The notes beneath the pieces were generated by a model. That model made no database searches and had not been told where the DNA came from. It was given only the letters and a program-made list of their open reading frames with translations. Shown here piece by piece: positions 37,670-48,000 of a stretch of DNA of 64,000 nucleotides. Each line of letters begins with the position of its first letter. Within the stretch, counting starts at the first letter, position 1. The DNA comes from Lacinutrix sp. C3R15 (lineage in GTDB: Bacteria; Bacteroidota; Bacteroidia; Flavobacteriales; Flavobacteriaceae), in contig NZ_JAHKPZ010000012.1 of assembly GCF_018860825.1 (NCBI RefSeq), forward strand, positions 186,001 to 250,000, in the 5' to 3' direction. The position numbers and the translations under genes were made by a program.

Positions 37670-37677
37670 TACCTTTG
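37670..37677 (+). promoter_or_regulatory. Promoter -7 element of the DEAD-box helicase gene
   Basis: TACCTTTG matches TAnnTTTG. It overlaps a TTG at 37675 that could otherwise be read as a start codon, and so supports the ATG at 37726 as the real start with a leader of about 45 bases. Confidence 0.55.
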
Positions 37678-37725
37678 CAACTTATTACAAATGGCATATA
37701 TAATTTGTCATTTAACAATTACTAT

Positions 37726-39018
37726 ATGTCATTTAAATCTTTAGGCTTATCTGAAGCCTTATTGAAAGCTATCCAAAAAAAAGGATACACTACTCCAAGT
37801 CCAATTCAACAAAAAGCAATTCCTCCTGTATTATTAGGAGTTGATGTTTTGGCATCTGCACAAACAGGAACCGGAAAAACAGCAGGTTTTACCTTACCCT
37901 TATTACATCTTCTTTCTGAAAATCCGAAAGAAAAATACAGACCTATTCGTGCTTTAATTTTAACTCCTACCAGAGAATTAGCTGCGCAAGTATATACTAA
38001 CGTAAGAGAATACAGTGAATTTTTAAATATTAGATCTGCTGTAATTTTTGGTGGTGTAAACCAAAAACCACAGGTAGCAACAATACGCCAAGGTATTGAT
38101 GTTTTAGTAGCAACTCCTGGACGTTTGTTAGATTTAGAAAGCCAAGGCTTACTATCTTTAAAACGTATAGAAATATTTGTTTTAGACGAAGCAGATAGAA
38201 TGCTAGACATGGGATTTTTAAGAGACATTGAGCGTGTCATGAAATTAATGCCTGCTAAAAGACAAAATTTAATGTTTTCGGCAACCTTTAGCAAAGACAT
38301 AAAAAAACTGGCAAACGGAATACTTCATAATCCTGCGCAAGTAGAAGCTACTCCAGAAAACACAACGGTAGATGCTATTAACCAAAAAATATACCGTGTT
38401 GCTAAAGCTAAAAAAGCGGCTTTATTGTTAAAGTTGATTATTGATGGGCAATGGGATCAAGTTTTAGTTTTTACACGTACCAAACATGGTGCAAACAACC
38501 TTACTAAAAAATTAATTGGAGCAAATATTCCTGCTGCTGCTATACACGGAAATAAAAGTCAAGGAGCCAGAACCAAAGCTTTAGCTGGATTTAAAAGTGG
38601 AAAAGTAAATGTTTTAGTAGCTACAGACATTGCTGCCAGAGGATTAGATATTCCTTTATTACCACATGTTGTCAATTATGAAATACCTAATATTTCTGAA
38701 GATTATGTGCATAGAATAGGTAGAACAGGTCGTGCTGGAGCAAAAGGAGAAGCGCTTTCTTTAGTATGTACCGAAGAACTTGGTTATTTACGTGATATTG
38801 AAAAATTAGTTGGTATAAAAATACCTTCGGAAACACCTGAAGGTTTTGAGCCTGATCCTAACGAGCCAAATGCACCTAAAAAACAAGGACAAGGAAGAAA
38901 TAGAAAATCAGGATCTAGAAATACAAAGGCAAAAGGAAGAAATAATTCGAATAAAAAAGAAGGAAACAAGCCTAATGCTAACAGTAGAAATAGAAATTCT
39001 AGAAGAAACAGAAATTAA
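37726..39018 (+). CDS. DEAD-box ATP-dependent RNA helicase (RhlE-like)
   Basis: A 430-residue RNA helicase started at ATG 37726 ([16 protein letters not shown]). All core motifs are present: Q motif ([12 protein letters not shown]), Walker A AQTGTGKT at 45-52, [29 protein letters not shown] and [10 protein letters not shown]. From about residue 375 there is a basic, Asn/Arg/Lys-rich low-complexity tail ([17 protein letters not shown]) of the kind that adds RNA binding. The probable role is ribosome assembly or RNA decay, often important in the cold. The next small gene starts eight bases after the stop. Confidence 0.93.
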   Translation: MSFKSLGLSEALLKAIQKKGYTTPSPIQQKAIPPVLLGVDVLASAQTGTGKTAGFTLPLLHLLSENPKEKYRPIRALILTPTRELAAQVYTNVREYSEFLNIRSAVIFGGVNQKPQVATIRQGIDVLVATPGRLLDLESQGLLSLKRIEIFVLDEADRMLDMGFLRDIERVMKLMPAKRQNLMFSATFSKDIKKLANGILHNPAQVEATPENTTVDAINQKIYRVAKAKKAALLLKLIIDGQWDQVLVFTRTKHGANNLTKKLIGANIPAAAIHGNKSQGARTKALAGFKSGKVNVLVATDIAARGLDIPLLPHVVNYEIPNISEDYVHRIGRTGRAGAKGEALSLVCTEELGYLRDIEKLVGIKIPSETPEGFEPDPNEPNAPKKQGQGRNRKSGSRNTKAKGRNNSNKKEGNKPNANSRNRNSRRNRN

Positions 39019-39026
39019 GAAAACAA

Positions 39027-39239
39027 ATGACAGACACTTTAAAGAATAAAATAATTAAAGTATGTAATCAAAAAATACAGCAAAAAGGCGAAAATGTAGG
39101 TTTATCATTTTATGCCTTTTTTGCAAATAAAAATGATAATCCAGAATTACTAATGGAAGCTGCTACATGGTGGATTATGACAAATAAGTTAGATCATTTT
39201 GAAAAGGCAGTGAAAATATTAGCACTTGTAAATAAATAA
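39027..39239 (+). CDS. DUF6500-like small protein
   Basis: A 70-residue soluble protein immediately after the helicase gene. It is mostly alpha-helical, with [40 protein letters not shown] and [15 protein letters not shown] recall close relatives downstream of DEAD-box helicases in flavobacteria and group them with DUF6500. Its function is unknown. The spacing of eight bases suggests co-transcription with the helicase. Confidence 0.68.
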   Translation: MTDTLKNKIIKVCNQKIQQKGENVGLSFYAFFANKNDNPELLMEAATWWIMTNKLDHFEKAVKILALVNK

Positions 39240-39276
39240 AATTAATAAGATTCTTGCCTTCTCAGGAATAACAGTT

Positions 39277-39504
39277 ATGAGTACACAACCCAATAACCCT
39301 TTACATGGTGTAAAACTAGAACAAATTATAAACGAATTGGTTGCTCACTATGGTTGGGAATATTTAGGATATAACATCAACATCAGGTGTTTTACACATG
39401 ATCCTTCGGTAAAATCTAGTTTAAAATTTTTAAGGAGAACACCTTGGGCTAGAACCAAAGTGGAGAAATTTTATTTGGAAATGTTGTCTAAAAAGAGAAA
39501 GTAG
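39277..39504 (+). CDS. VF530 family DNA-binding protein (DUF2132)
   Basis: A 75-residue basic protein that matches the VF530/DUF2132 family almost along its length: [37 protein letters not shown] and [18 protein letters not shown]. The family structure resembles double-stranded DNA-binding folds, and a DNA-binding role is expected but not well tested. It lies 37 bp after the DUF6500-like gene in the same direction, and an imperfect hairpin overlaps its stop codon. Confidence 0.88.
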   Translation: MSTQPNNPLHGVKLEQIINELVAHYGWEYLGYNINIRCFTHDPSVKSSLKFLRRTPWARTKVEKFYLEMLSKKRK

Positions 39505-39524
39505 TAAAGTCTACTGCTTTCTTA
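39497..39524 (+). terminator. Weak terminator hairpin
   Basis: GAAAGTAGTA pairs with TACTGCTTTC (10 bp, one G-U) around a 5-base loop; only a short T-rich stretch follows. Confidence 0.4.
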
Positions 39525-39537
39525 TTATAAGATTTTT

Positions 39538-39751
39538 TAGATTTCTCGACAAGCTCGAAATGACAAGCTCGATAGAAATAACTTAAATATTAAATAGAAA
39601 CTCTATATCATTCCGACTAGCAAGGAGGAATCTTTTTTAAGATACTTTTACTCTATCTTTTTTAAGCTATACTAGAGCGAATAGATATGGATTCACTGCT
39701 TAAAATAAGAAGGTATTTTTATGGAGTATAGATTTCTCGACAAGCTCGAAA
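39538..39751. repeat. Flavobacterial interspersed repeat pair
   Basis: An identical 23-base unit containing GATTTCTCGACAAGCTCGAA occurs at 39538-39560 and 39729-39751. A partial third copy (GACAAGCTCGAT) begins at 39562, and ATTCCGACTAGCAAGGAGGAAT lies between at about 39610. The units contain TCGA-N5-TCGA half-palindromes. Similar clusters are common in intergenic DNA of flavobacterial genomes; no gene is visible in this 258-bp gap. Confidence 0.6.
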
Positions 39752-39762
39752 CAAAAATAAAA

Positions 39763-41478
39763 TTACTTATCTACATTTTGAAAAACATCATTTTTAACCA
39801 AACGTTGTTTTTTAACTTCCATTTTTTTAAGCATCCAGTCTGGATAATTAGAAGCATCTTCTGCCTCAAAAATTCGTAGTTCTTGTGTTTTGTCTTCTTT
39901 TAATAAATCGTCTTGCTGACAACCTAAAATAGCAGCAGCTGTTTGCACGCCAGAATAACCAGCTCCTGTTACTCCATGTGCTGCAATAGATGCACCACAC
40001 ATGTATAAGTTTTCTATTTCTGTTTTTGATTTATAAGCAAAAGGTCCAATATGACGTAGGCTTTTTTCGGTACCATACACACTACCTTCTGTAGAATTTA
40101 TATAATACTCATTAGTGATTGGTGTACCTAAATCTTTATGTACTATTTTACTTGTTATTCCTGGAACTACCTTTTCTAAAGTAACTAAAAATTTATTAAT
40201 AATTTGTTCTTTAAAAGCTAAGTATTCTGGTGAACGCGCTATGGTTTCATTTTTAAATTTTTCAAAAGCATCATAATGAATATAGGTTATTGCTTCTAAA
40301 GTATGGTATCTACCATCAAAACTAATAGGATCTTTTAATGATGTACAACTAATAAACATTCCTGAGAACTCTTCGCCTTGTAGAATATCTTTTTTCTGCA
40401 TATCTGCAAAAGAGGCATCCATATCTTGGTTTGGAATTCTCCAAATATTACCAGAGTCTAATCCTGCTTTTTTAACATCCATATCTACTGTTAAAAACAG
40501 CATTAATGAAGTGCATGAATATGTGGTTTTGTTTAGTTTCTTTAGTAATTTAGTACTTAGATTATCTTTTCCGATAAGATTTAAATAAGTAATTCCTGGG
40601 TCTGCATTTGAGATTACACGATCTGCAAAAATCTTTTCTCCAGAATCTAATGCTACACCAACCGCCTTTTTATTTTTAAAACCTTCTTCTAATAAAATCT
40701 GTTTTACAGTGGCACTTGTTTTTACTTTTCCGTTATAGCCTTTAATTTTATTAGTCATGGCTTTTACTAAAGCTCCACCTCCACCCATTGGGTAAAATCC
40801 GCCTTCTGCATAATGACACATTATGGCTGCATGCATGATAAAGCTTGCTTTTGCTGGTGGTAAACCATGATTACCAAACTGTATGTTTAAAATATTTTGA
40901 AGTAAAGGGTCTTTAACGTGCCAATTTATTACACGTTTAAGCGTAAAAGGAGAATATTTCCCCATGTGTTTAGTACGAAACGGAATGGTTAATTGTTGCC
41001 ATAAGCCTTTTACTTTTGGTATAAGTTCCAGTTGTCTTCCTACGTTTCTAACTAACCTTAAGTATTTTATAATTCCTTTTTTTTCGTGAGGAAAACGATC
41101 TATAAGATCTTGTTGAAACTCTTCCCAATTAGCAGAATAGTTAAAGCGTTCATCACCTATCCAACAATGATCAAAGCCTTTTGGGTTCATTCTATAAAAG
41201 CCAATATCATTAGCAATACCTAAGCCTGCATATAATTGATTAGAAGATTCTCCTGGACTCATTAAACCTACGTAATGCACACCTGGAGTAAATCGATATC
41301 CATTTAAGTAAAAACTGTGACACCAACCACCAGGAACGTCATGTTGTTCAAGTACTAACACTTTTTGTCCTGCTCTAGCTAAACAGATTGCAGAAGTTAA
41401 TCCACCAACTCCAGAACCTATAATAATTGTATCATAGTGATTAGAATTGTTTTTTTCTTTGGAGAATTCCTTTTTCAT
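39763..41478 (-). CDS. NAD(P)/FAD-dependent oxidoreductase, carotenoid/retinol desaturase-like
   Basis: A 571-residue flavoenzyme of the phytoene desaturase / retinol saturase-like group. The FAD-binding dinucleotide motif is IIIGSGVGGLTSAICLARAG at about 18-37, followed by VLVLEQHDVPGGWCHSF. The C-terminal FAD contact is NLYMCGASIAAHGVTGAGYSG. The substrate is unknown; no carotenoid synthesis genes adjoin, so pigment desaturation is not assumed. It is the last gene of the leftward glycolysis block, 38 bp after mgsA, and probably shares its transcript. Confidence 0.82.
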   Translation of the reverse strand: MKKEFSKEKNNSNHYDTIIIGSGVGGLTSAICLARAGQKVLVLEQHDVPGGWCHSFYLNGYRFTPGVHYVGLMSPGESSNQLYAGLGIANDIGFYRMNPKGFDHCWIGDERFNYSANWEEFQQDLIDRFPHEKKGIIKYLRLVRNVGRQLELIPKVKGLWQQLTIPFRTKHMGKYSPFTLKRVINWHVKDPLLQNILNIQFGNHGLPPAKASFIMHAAIMCHYAEGGFYPMGGGGALVKAMTNKIKGYNGKVKTSATVKQILLEEGFKNKKAVGVALDSGEKIFADRVISNADPGITYLNLIGKDNLSTKLLKKLNKTTYSCTSLMLFLTVDMDVKKAGLDSGNIWRIPNQDMDASFADMQKKDILQGEEFSGMFISCTSLKDPISFDGRYHTLEAITYIHYDAFEKFKNETIARSPEYLAFKEQIINKFLVTLEKVVPGITSKIVHKDLGTPITNEYYINSTEGSVYGTEKSLRHIGPFAYKSKTEIENLYMCGASIAAHGVTGAGYSGVQTAAAILGCQQDDLLKEDKTQELRIFEAEDASNYPDWMLKKMEVKKQRLVKNDVFQNVDK

Positions 41479-41516
41479 GTGTTACAAGATAATTCTATTT
41501 TTAGAATACTTGAAAC

Positions 41517-41879
41517 TTAAATTGCTTTTATTAATAATTCTGCAGTTGCAAGGTTTGTTGCTAAAGGTACATCATGCACATCACACAATCGCATCAACAT
41601 TAATACATCTGGTTCGTGTGGATGTTTTTCTAATGGGTCTCTAAAAAACAAGACCATATCACATTTTCCTTCTGCAACTCTTGCTGCTATTTGTGCGTCA
41701 CCACCAAGTGGTCCAGATAGTAGCCTAGTAACTTCAAAACCTGCTTTTTTAACTTTTTTACCAGTAGTACCTGTAGATATTAAGGAAATACTTTTTTGAA
41801 GTAATATTTCTTTATGTTCATTTAAAAACTGAACCATTTCAGCTTTTTTTCCGTCGTGTGCTATTATTGCTATTTCCAT
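41517..41879 (-). CDS. mgsA: Methylglyoxal synthase
   Basis: MgsA turns dihydroxyacetone phosphate into methylglyoxal and phosphate, a bypass of lower glycolysis used when phosphate is short or sugar phosphates build up. The 120 residues cover the core enzyme, without the N-terminal extension seen in E. coli. Catalytic Asp61 is in SGPLGGDAQ, the phosphate-binding loop is STGTTGKKV, and FFRDPLEKHPHEPDV holds the conserved His. Its ATG overlaps the stop of the preceding kinase-like gene by one base, so the two are coupled. Confidence 0.95.
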   Translation of the reverse strand: MEIAIIAHDGKKAEMVQFLNEHKEILLQKSISLISTGTTGKKVKKAGFEVTRLLSGPLGGDAQIAARVAEGKCDMVLFFRDPLEKHPHEPDVLMLMRLCDVHDVPLATNLATAELLIKAI

Positions 41880-42742
41880 TAACTCAAATCCTTTATGTGA
41901 AATTTTAATAAACCTTCAATAGGTCTTCTTTCAAAGTTACCAACTGTAAAACCAAGTTCTTTAGCAACTTCTTTTATTTCGTCTTGTGAATAAAACGCTA
42001 TAGACCCTGCAAAATGTACAGGAACATTTGGTAATACATCTTTAAATTGAAAGATCATATTTTTTGCAAACAATCTAATTCCATCTTTAATTAAATTAGA
42101 CATATAAGTAGACTCTTTATTTAAAAACATAAATTCTGCAAAAGCAGCTAAATATGCATTTGGGTTTGGTTGTTTGTATAGATTGTATTTTATGTAGTCT
42201 GACTCTAGATTATACTTACTAGCAAAGGCTATTTTTAAATCTTCTGGCATATGATTAAAATAGTAATCGCGAATTAATTGCTTACCAAAATAATTACCCG
42301 AAGCATCATCCATAAGCGTATAACCTAAAGAATTTACACGTTGGTGTAATTGTTGTCCGTCAAAATAACTACAGTTAGATCCAGTACCTAAAATACACAC
42401 TACAGCAGCTTCGTCTTTACTATTTAATGTAGCTCTTACAGCAGCCATAGTATCTTCTTGTACATCAATAACTGCATTTTTAAAAATAGATTCTAAAACA
42501 CCTTTTAAAAGCAATTTTGGTTTTTCTGTACCACAACCTGCACCATAAAAGAAAACATGGGTTACTTCTTTTTTATGCTGAATAAGTATTTTGCTGTTTT
42601 TTATGGTTTTGATTAGTTTTTTTTCGGAAAGAATTGCTGGATTTAATCCTTTAGTTCTAACTTTTTCAAAACATTGGTTTCCTTTATCGTCTACTGCAAT
42701 CCAATCGCATTTTGTAGAGCCACTATCTACTATTAATATCAT
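41879..42742 (-). CDS. BadF/BadG-type ATPase, N-acetylglucosamine kinase-like
   Basis: A 287-residue protein of the ASKHA (actin-like) ATPase fold, BadF/BadG family. The phosphate-1 motif DSGSTKCDWIAVD is at residues 6-18. CILGTGSNCSYFDG near 120 is the second phosphate loop, and LGYTLMDDASGNYFGKQLIRDY is typical of the GlcNAc kinase-like branch in Bacteroidota. It probably phosphorylates an amino sugar or similar compound. It lies after gap beyond a terminator, and its stop overlaps the mgsA start. Confidence 0.82.
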   Translation of the reverse strand: MILIVDSGSTKCDWIAVDDKGNQCFEKVRTKGLNPAILSEKKLIKTIKNSKILIQHKKEVTHVFFYGAGCGTEKPKLLLKGVLESIFKNAVIDVQEDTMAAVRATLNSKDEAAVVCILGTGSNCSYFDGQQLHQRVNSLGYTLMDDASGNYFGKQLIRDYYFNHMPEDLKIAFASKYNLESDYIKYNLYKQPNPNAYLAAFAEFMFLNKESTYMSNLIKDGIRLFAKNMIFQFKDVLPNVPVHFAGSIAFYSQDEIKEVAKELGFTVGNFERRPIEGLLKFHIKDLS

Positions 42743-42753
42743 AAGCTAAAAGT

Positions 42754-42796
42754 AAAAAAAAAGCTGCTCAAAATGAATTGAGCAGCTTTTTTTTTT
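42754..42796. terminator. Terminator after gap, symmetrical
   Basis: The stem AAAAGCTGCTCAA / TTGAGCAGCTTTT with a 6-base loop lies between long A and T runs. It lies between gap and the kinase-like gene, which are in the same direction, so it probably lowers transcription of kinase and mgsA relative to pfkA and gap. Confidence 0.9.
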
Positions 42797-42804
42797 ATTA
42801 TTAA

Positions 42805-43806
42805 TTAAAGTGAATTAACGTGCAATGCTAAATCTACTAATTTGTTTGAATAACCAAACTCATTATCATACCAAGAAACTAGTTTAAAGAATCCTGAATT
42901 TAGCTCAATAGAAGCTTCAGAGTCAAAAATACTTGTTCTGTCATCGCTTACAAAATCTTGAGATACTACCATTTCATCTGTATAACCTAAAACGCCATTC
43001 ATTTCTCCTTGAGAAGCTTTTTTCATTGCTGCTTTAATAGCTTCTAAAGAAGTCTCCTTTTTTGTTTTTACTGTTAAGTCTACCACAGAAACATCTACAG
43101 TAGGAACTCTAAATGCCATACCAGTAATTTTTCCGTCTAGTTCTGGAATTACTTTACCTACGGCTTTTGCAGCACCTGTAGAAGTTGGAATAATATTATT
43201 CATTGCAGAACGACCTAATCTATAGTTTTTTCTTGAAGGAGCATCTACTGTATACTGTGTTGAAGTAGCAGCGTGAATAGTTGTCATTAAAGCTTCTTCA
43301 ATACCAAAATTATCTTCAATTACTTTAGCTATTGGTGCTAAACAGTTTGTTGTACAAGATGCATTAGAAACAATATTATCTGTAGTTTTAACTGTATTGT
43401 GGTTTACTCCCATTACAAACATTGGAGCATCTTTACTAGGTGCAGAAATCACTACTTTTTTAGCACCTGCTTGAATGTGGTAATCTGCCGTTTCTAAAGA
43501 GGTAAAAATACCTGTACATTCTGCTACTACATCTACTCCTGCAGCATCCCATTTTAAATTTTTAGGGTCTCTTTCTGCAGTAATACGAATAGTTTTTCCG
43601 TCAACCACAAGGTTTCCATCTTTAACTTCAATAGTACCATCAAATTTACCATGTACAGAATCATACTCTAACAAGTATGCTAAATGATCTACATCTAACA
43701 AATCGTTTATTGCTACCACTTCTACATTTGCTCTTTTTACTGTTGCACGAAAAACGATTCTTCCTATTCTACCAAATCCGTTAATTCCTAATTTTAATGT
43801 TGACAT
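42805..43806 (-). CDS. gap: Glyceraldehyde-3-phosphate dehydrogenase
   Basis: GapA oxidises and phosphorylates glyceraldehyde 3-phosphate to 1,3-bisphosphoglycerate with NAD in glycolysis. The protein has 333 residues. NAD-binding [10 protein letters not shown] is at the start, catalytic Cys151 in [12 protein letters not shown], and the partner His in [31 protein letters not shown] near the C-terminus is a family hallmark. It is 59 bp after pfkA in the same direction and ends in a strong terminator, so pfkA-gap is the main glycolytic unit here. Confidence 0.97.
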   Translation of the reverse strand: MSTLKLGINGFGRIGRIVFRATVKRANVEVVAINDLLDVDHLAYLLEYDSVHGKFDGTIEVKDGNLVVDGKTIRITAERDPKNLKWDAAGVDVVAECTGIFTSLETADYHIQAGAKKVVISAPSKDAPMFVMGVNHNTVKTTDNIVSNASCTTNCLAPIAKVIEDNFGIEEALMTTIHAATSTQYTVDAPSRKNYRLGRSAMNNIIPTSTGAAKAVGKVIPELDGKITGMAFRVPTVDVSVVDLTVKTKKETSLEAIKAAMKKASQGEMNGVLGYTDEMVVSQDFVSDDRTSIFDSEASIELNSGFFKLVSWYDNEFGYSNKLVDLALHVNSL

Positions 43807-43865
43807 AATTTATTTACTTAATTTATGTGGTCTTAAAAAGACACACGTTTAATTTATATTTAATT

Positions 43866-44852
43866 TTATATTGACATGATGTCTGAAACTCTAAGGAGTT
43901 CCTTATTAATTTTTGATTTTCCTTTTACTGCTTTATCAAATGGCGTTACATCTATTATATCGTTTTTAAGACCAACCATGTAATTGCTTTGTCCTTCTAA
44001 TATACTTTCAACAGCTTTAACTCCCATTCTACTCGCTAAAACACGATCAAAACAAGAAGGTGCTCCACCACGTTGCATGTGTCCTAAAACAGAGACTCTA
44101 ACTTCGTATTCTGTCATGTTTTCTTCTACATAATCTTTAAGTTCAAAAACACTTTTTCCTATTTTATCTCCTTCAGCAACTACAACAATACTGGAAGATT
44201 TTCCAGATTTTTTACTTCGTCTTAAAGATTCTAAGAGTCTATCTAAACCTAAATCTTCTTCAGGAATTAAAATTTCTTCAGCACCTGCACCAACACCTAC
44301 GTTAAGTGCAATATGCCCAACATCTCTTCCCATTACTTCAACAAAGAATAAACGGTTATGAGAACTTGCTGTGTCTCTAATTTTATCGATTACTTCTACT
44401 ACAGTATTTAAAGCAGTATCATAACCTAAAGTATGTGTAGTACCAAAAATATCGTTATCGATAGTACCTGGAATACCCATTACAGGGAAATTAAATTCTT
44501 GATTAAAAATCATTGCGCCAGTAAAACTACCATCTCCACCAATTACTACAAAAGCATCTATTCCTGCTTTTACTAATTGTTGGTGTGCTTTTTCTCTTCC
44601 TTCTTTGGTTCTAAATTCTTTAGATCGTGCAGATTTTAAGATTGTTCCTCCTTTGTTAATAATGCCTTTTACACTACGTGCATCCATTTTAACAAAATCC
44701 CCTTCAATCATGCCTTCATATCCACGATAAATACCAAAACATTCTATGTTATGATATGCACATGCTCTTACTACAGAACGTATTGCTGCGTTCATTCCTG
44801 GAGAGTCACCTCCAGAGGTCATCACTCCAATTTTTTTTATGGTTTTTGCCAT
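43866..44852 (-). CDS. pfkA: ATP-dependent 6-phosphofructokinase
   Basis: PfkA makes fructose 1,6-bisphosphate from fructose 6-phosphate and ATP, the committing step of glycolysis. The 328 residues begin IGVMTSGGDSPGMNAAIR (ATP loop). GGDGSFTGA, GIPGTIDNDIFGTTHTLGYDTA with the catalytic Asp, and VEVMGRDVGHIAL follow. The Gly in GGDGS places it with ATP-using rather than pyrophosphate-using enzymes. It leads the leftward glycolysis block pfkA-gap-kinase-mgsA. Confidence 0.97.
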   Translation of the reverse strand: MAKTIKKIGVMTSGGDSPGMNAAIRSVVRACAYHNIECFGIYRGYEGMIEGDFVKMDARSVKGIINKGGTILKSARSKEFRTKEGREKAHQQLVKAGIDAFVVIGGDGSFTGAMIFNQEFNFPVMGIPGTIDNDIFGTTHTLGYDTALNTVVEVIDKIRDTASSHNRLFFVEVMGRDVGHIALNVGVGAGAEEILIPEEDLGLDRLLESLRRSKKSGKSSSIVVVAEGDKIGKSVFELKDYVEENMTEYEVRVSVLGHMQRGGAPSCFDRVLASRMGVKAVESILEGQSNYMVGLKNDIIDVTPFDKAVKGKSKINKELLRVSDIMSI

Positions 44853-45004
44853 TATTTTATCTATTATTTAGTAAAGCTAATAAAGAAAATTAACAAAATA
44901 CTAGGCATTTGTCATAATTTAACAGAATGTTGAAACTATAACGTTTTAGTTGATAAATTAAAATTGAGCAATGGTGATTTTAGAATAAAAGCAGTGGAGA
45001 AAAG

Positions 45005-48000
45005 TTAATTTTCTGTGTTTTTTCGTTTTTTAAAACCAACATAATCTGGTAAGGCTTCAGAGTCTTTTTGTTCGGCTTCTTTTTCTGCTTTTTCTTCTTC
45101 TATTTTTTTCTTTCCTTTAAAGATAATTTGAAGTAGTTCTTTAAAAGTATCAAAATCTACATTATATGCAATACCAAGTCCTTGGGTGTAACCTATTTCT
45201 TCACCAAAATTTCGGATACTATTTTCTCTATTAAAAACATTTGCAGTGAAAGTACCTTCTTCATTTAGCAAAAAATCTATTTGTACATCACCTGCTACTG
45301 CTGTTTGGCTAATACCACCAATTGGCACACCTACTTTACCGTTAATACGTATACGATCGCTAATATTGGTTTGTAATGTTACACCTAGTCTATTGTCTGA
45401 TTCGTATTCTGGTGTGTTTTCACCAAGCTCTACATTTAAACCTACCTGCAGTTTATTATCTCCATTATCTAACAAGCCGTTTACAATACCATTAATACGT
45501 TCTTCAATAGTACCATTAATATTTAATTCACTAATTCCGCTAGAGAAAGAACCTGTAGTTAATAAATAAATTGCTTGGTTACTTCTGTCGTCTTTAGATT
45601 CTAGTCTATAATCTAGCTCAGATTTTACAGTAGTACTTAAATTAGGAAATTGAAATTGATAGTCTATATCTGGCATTTCTAATTTACCTGTTAGTTCTAA
45701 ATGTAAGTTTACAGGAATACGTCTATTTATAGGCGAATCTAATAAAGGAGAAGGATTTGCTTGGGTTTTATAAATGGCTTCAATATTAATATCTGCTTCT
45801 GTTGGTTCTCCATTCCAAGCAAGAGTACCACCAGGAACTACAAGAAAATCTTTTTGTATAATACCTCCATATCTAAACTTATAGATCCCTTCAAAAACAG
45901 AAAAATCACCATACATATTAAATTTACCATTGGTATTAATTTCTGCAAGTAAACCACCTTCACCACGACCTCTAATGGTACTTCCGCTTTCTTTATCCAT
46001 TACAATTTCAATTTCGGCGTCTTGTGTTATATCAATATCGAAATCTAATTCTAATCCTGAGATATCTTCGGTAGTAATATCACGTCCTTCTAATTTAGCT
46101 TGTTTTTCTTCTGGGCTTAAAAAATGGATATATGAATTGTCTCCAAACGTTTCTGTATCACTTAAAGGAATTACAAATACAGTACCTTTTTTAGTTTCAC
46201 CAATAACATTAATGCGTAATTGGTTAGCAGGACCTGAAATATTTGCTGTACCACCAACAAATCCTGTACCATAGTATAATTGCTCTTCGTCTTCTGTGGT
46301 ATTTAATACAAGTAGCTTATCGGTTTTTAAATCTAAATTCATGCTCCAATCGCCAAAATTAACATGACTTAATCTTCCTACTAAATTAGCTTTGGTATTG
46401 TATACTGTATCTGTAAGGTCTATATTATTGAAAATAAAACTTTGATTTCTTAAGCTAACTGAAGAATTATCTGCAAAACTATAATCTACGTTTAATTCTG
46501 GTATACCTAAACCACCTTTATCTAAAATTAAATCGCCATTTATGCTTGGTTTTTTAAGGCTTCCTGACACTTTTACTCTTCCTGTTGCTAAACCTCTAAT
46601 ATCTTTTAATACACCTTCAAGAAAAGGGTTTAATGGTTGTAAATTAAACTGGTTAAAAAGGAGTGCAACATCAATATTTTGTGTTGTTTCTGATACATCT
46701 AAAGTACCAATAGCACTAAAAGATTTTTTTTCATCGTCTTTAATGCTTGCGTTTATGGTATAGTTGGTTAAGGATTGGTTTCCTTTAATATTGGCATCAA
46801 AAGAACCTAAAACAAGATCATTTACATCTAAATCATCAATAGTAATAGTAGATTCTGGTAAATAGTTTCCGTTCTGTTGTACTGCATTTAAGGAGCCATT
46901 TACTAATCCTTTTAAACTTAAATCTTCAACATCTGGAGTTATGTTTTGTAAATAAACATTCTTAAAATTGAGTTTTAAATCTTTATTTTCTTTTCCATTT
47001 ATAATTCCGGAAAGCATAATTTCTTCATTATTATGGTTAACCACAAATTGATCTAGATTAAAGTTTTCAAAATTGGTATCTATAGTTACTTTATTAAAAT
47101 TATCTTTCTTTTCATTTATATACCATTTATTTCCTTTTAAGGTAACATCCGATTTTTTTAAACCTATTACAGATTGGTTTTCCTCATTTTTTGTGTGGTA
47201 AAAACTTAGGTTGTATAAATCGTTATTGGTTTTACCTCCTTTAAACTCTGAACGCATAAATAGCGTATCATTTAAAGTTACATTAATAAGGTTGAATTTA
47301 GAAATATTATAGATATTAGTATGTAAACTATCTACTTCTACATAGGTATTAAATAAAGGGTTTTTATTATCTACTTGCAACTCTATAGCGTTTGCAAAAT
47401 AATCTAGCCATTCAATTTTTGGAGACTTAAAGGTTAGTTTAAACTCTCTTTCATCACTCTCTACTCTTCCTTTTACAAAAGTATTTTTACCAAGTTGTAA
47501 TTCTGGCACAAAGACCTCTATTATTTTATTATAAATTTTAAAATTAAAGTCTATATATTGATTAGTAGACACCTCATAAGGGCTGTATTTTGTGTATAGA
47601 CTACCAAGTGCATTAACAAACAACGCATCGATATCATCCATAAAAAAAACACCACTCATTTGACCTTCTATAATATCTGGAGAGTTTACATTAATATACC
47701 TAATGTTATCTTTAAAAGAAGATACTACAGCAAAATCATCAAAGAAATATTCGTCATTATCATTTTGATAAAAGGTTTTATTAAATTGTATACTACCCAC
47801 TACATTGTCTAAGGTAGTACCTTGCATTTTCATGTCTACAATACCTTTAAAAACAGACATGCTATCCTTTTTAATAAAGTTTAATGCTTTTAAATTGGCA
47901 TAGTCAACATTGGCAACAAAGTCAAACCTGTTTATTTCTTGCGAAAAATCTGCAAGACCATTAAAATCAAGTTTAAAATTCTTGTCTTGTGTTTTCAATT

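Noticed and set aside
37675-37725. TTG start upstream of the DEAD-box helicase
   Set aside because: The TTG is part of a TACCTTTG promoter element; the ATG at 37726 matches the usual helicase start.
37806-38300. Open frame of 164 codons on the minus strand inside the DEAD-box helicase gene
   Set aside because: It is a shadow of the helicase motifs I-III on the other strand; the composition is untypical for a protein.
39600-39720. Possible tRNA-like or small RNA sequence in the gap before the FAD oxidoreductase gene
   Set aside because: No cloverleaf, T-loop or CCA end can be drawn; the sequence is explained by interspersed repeat units.
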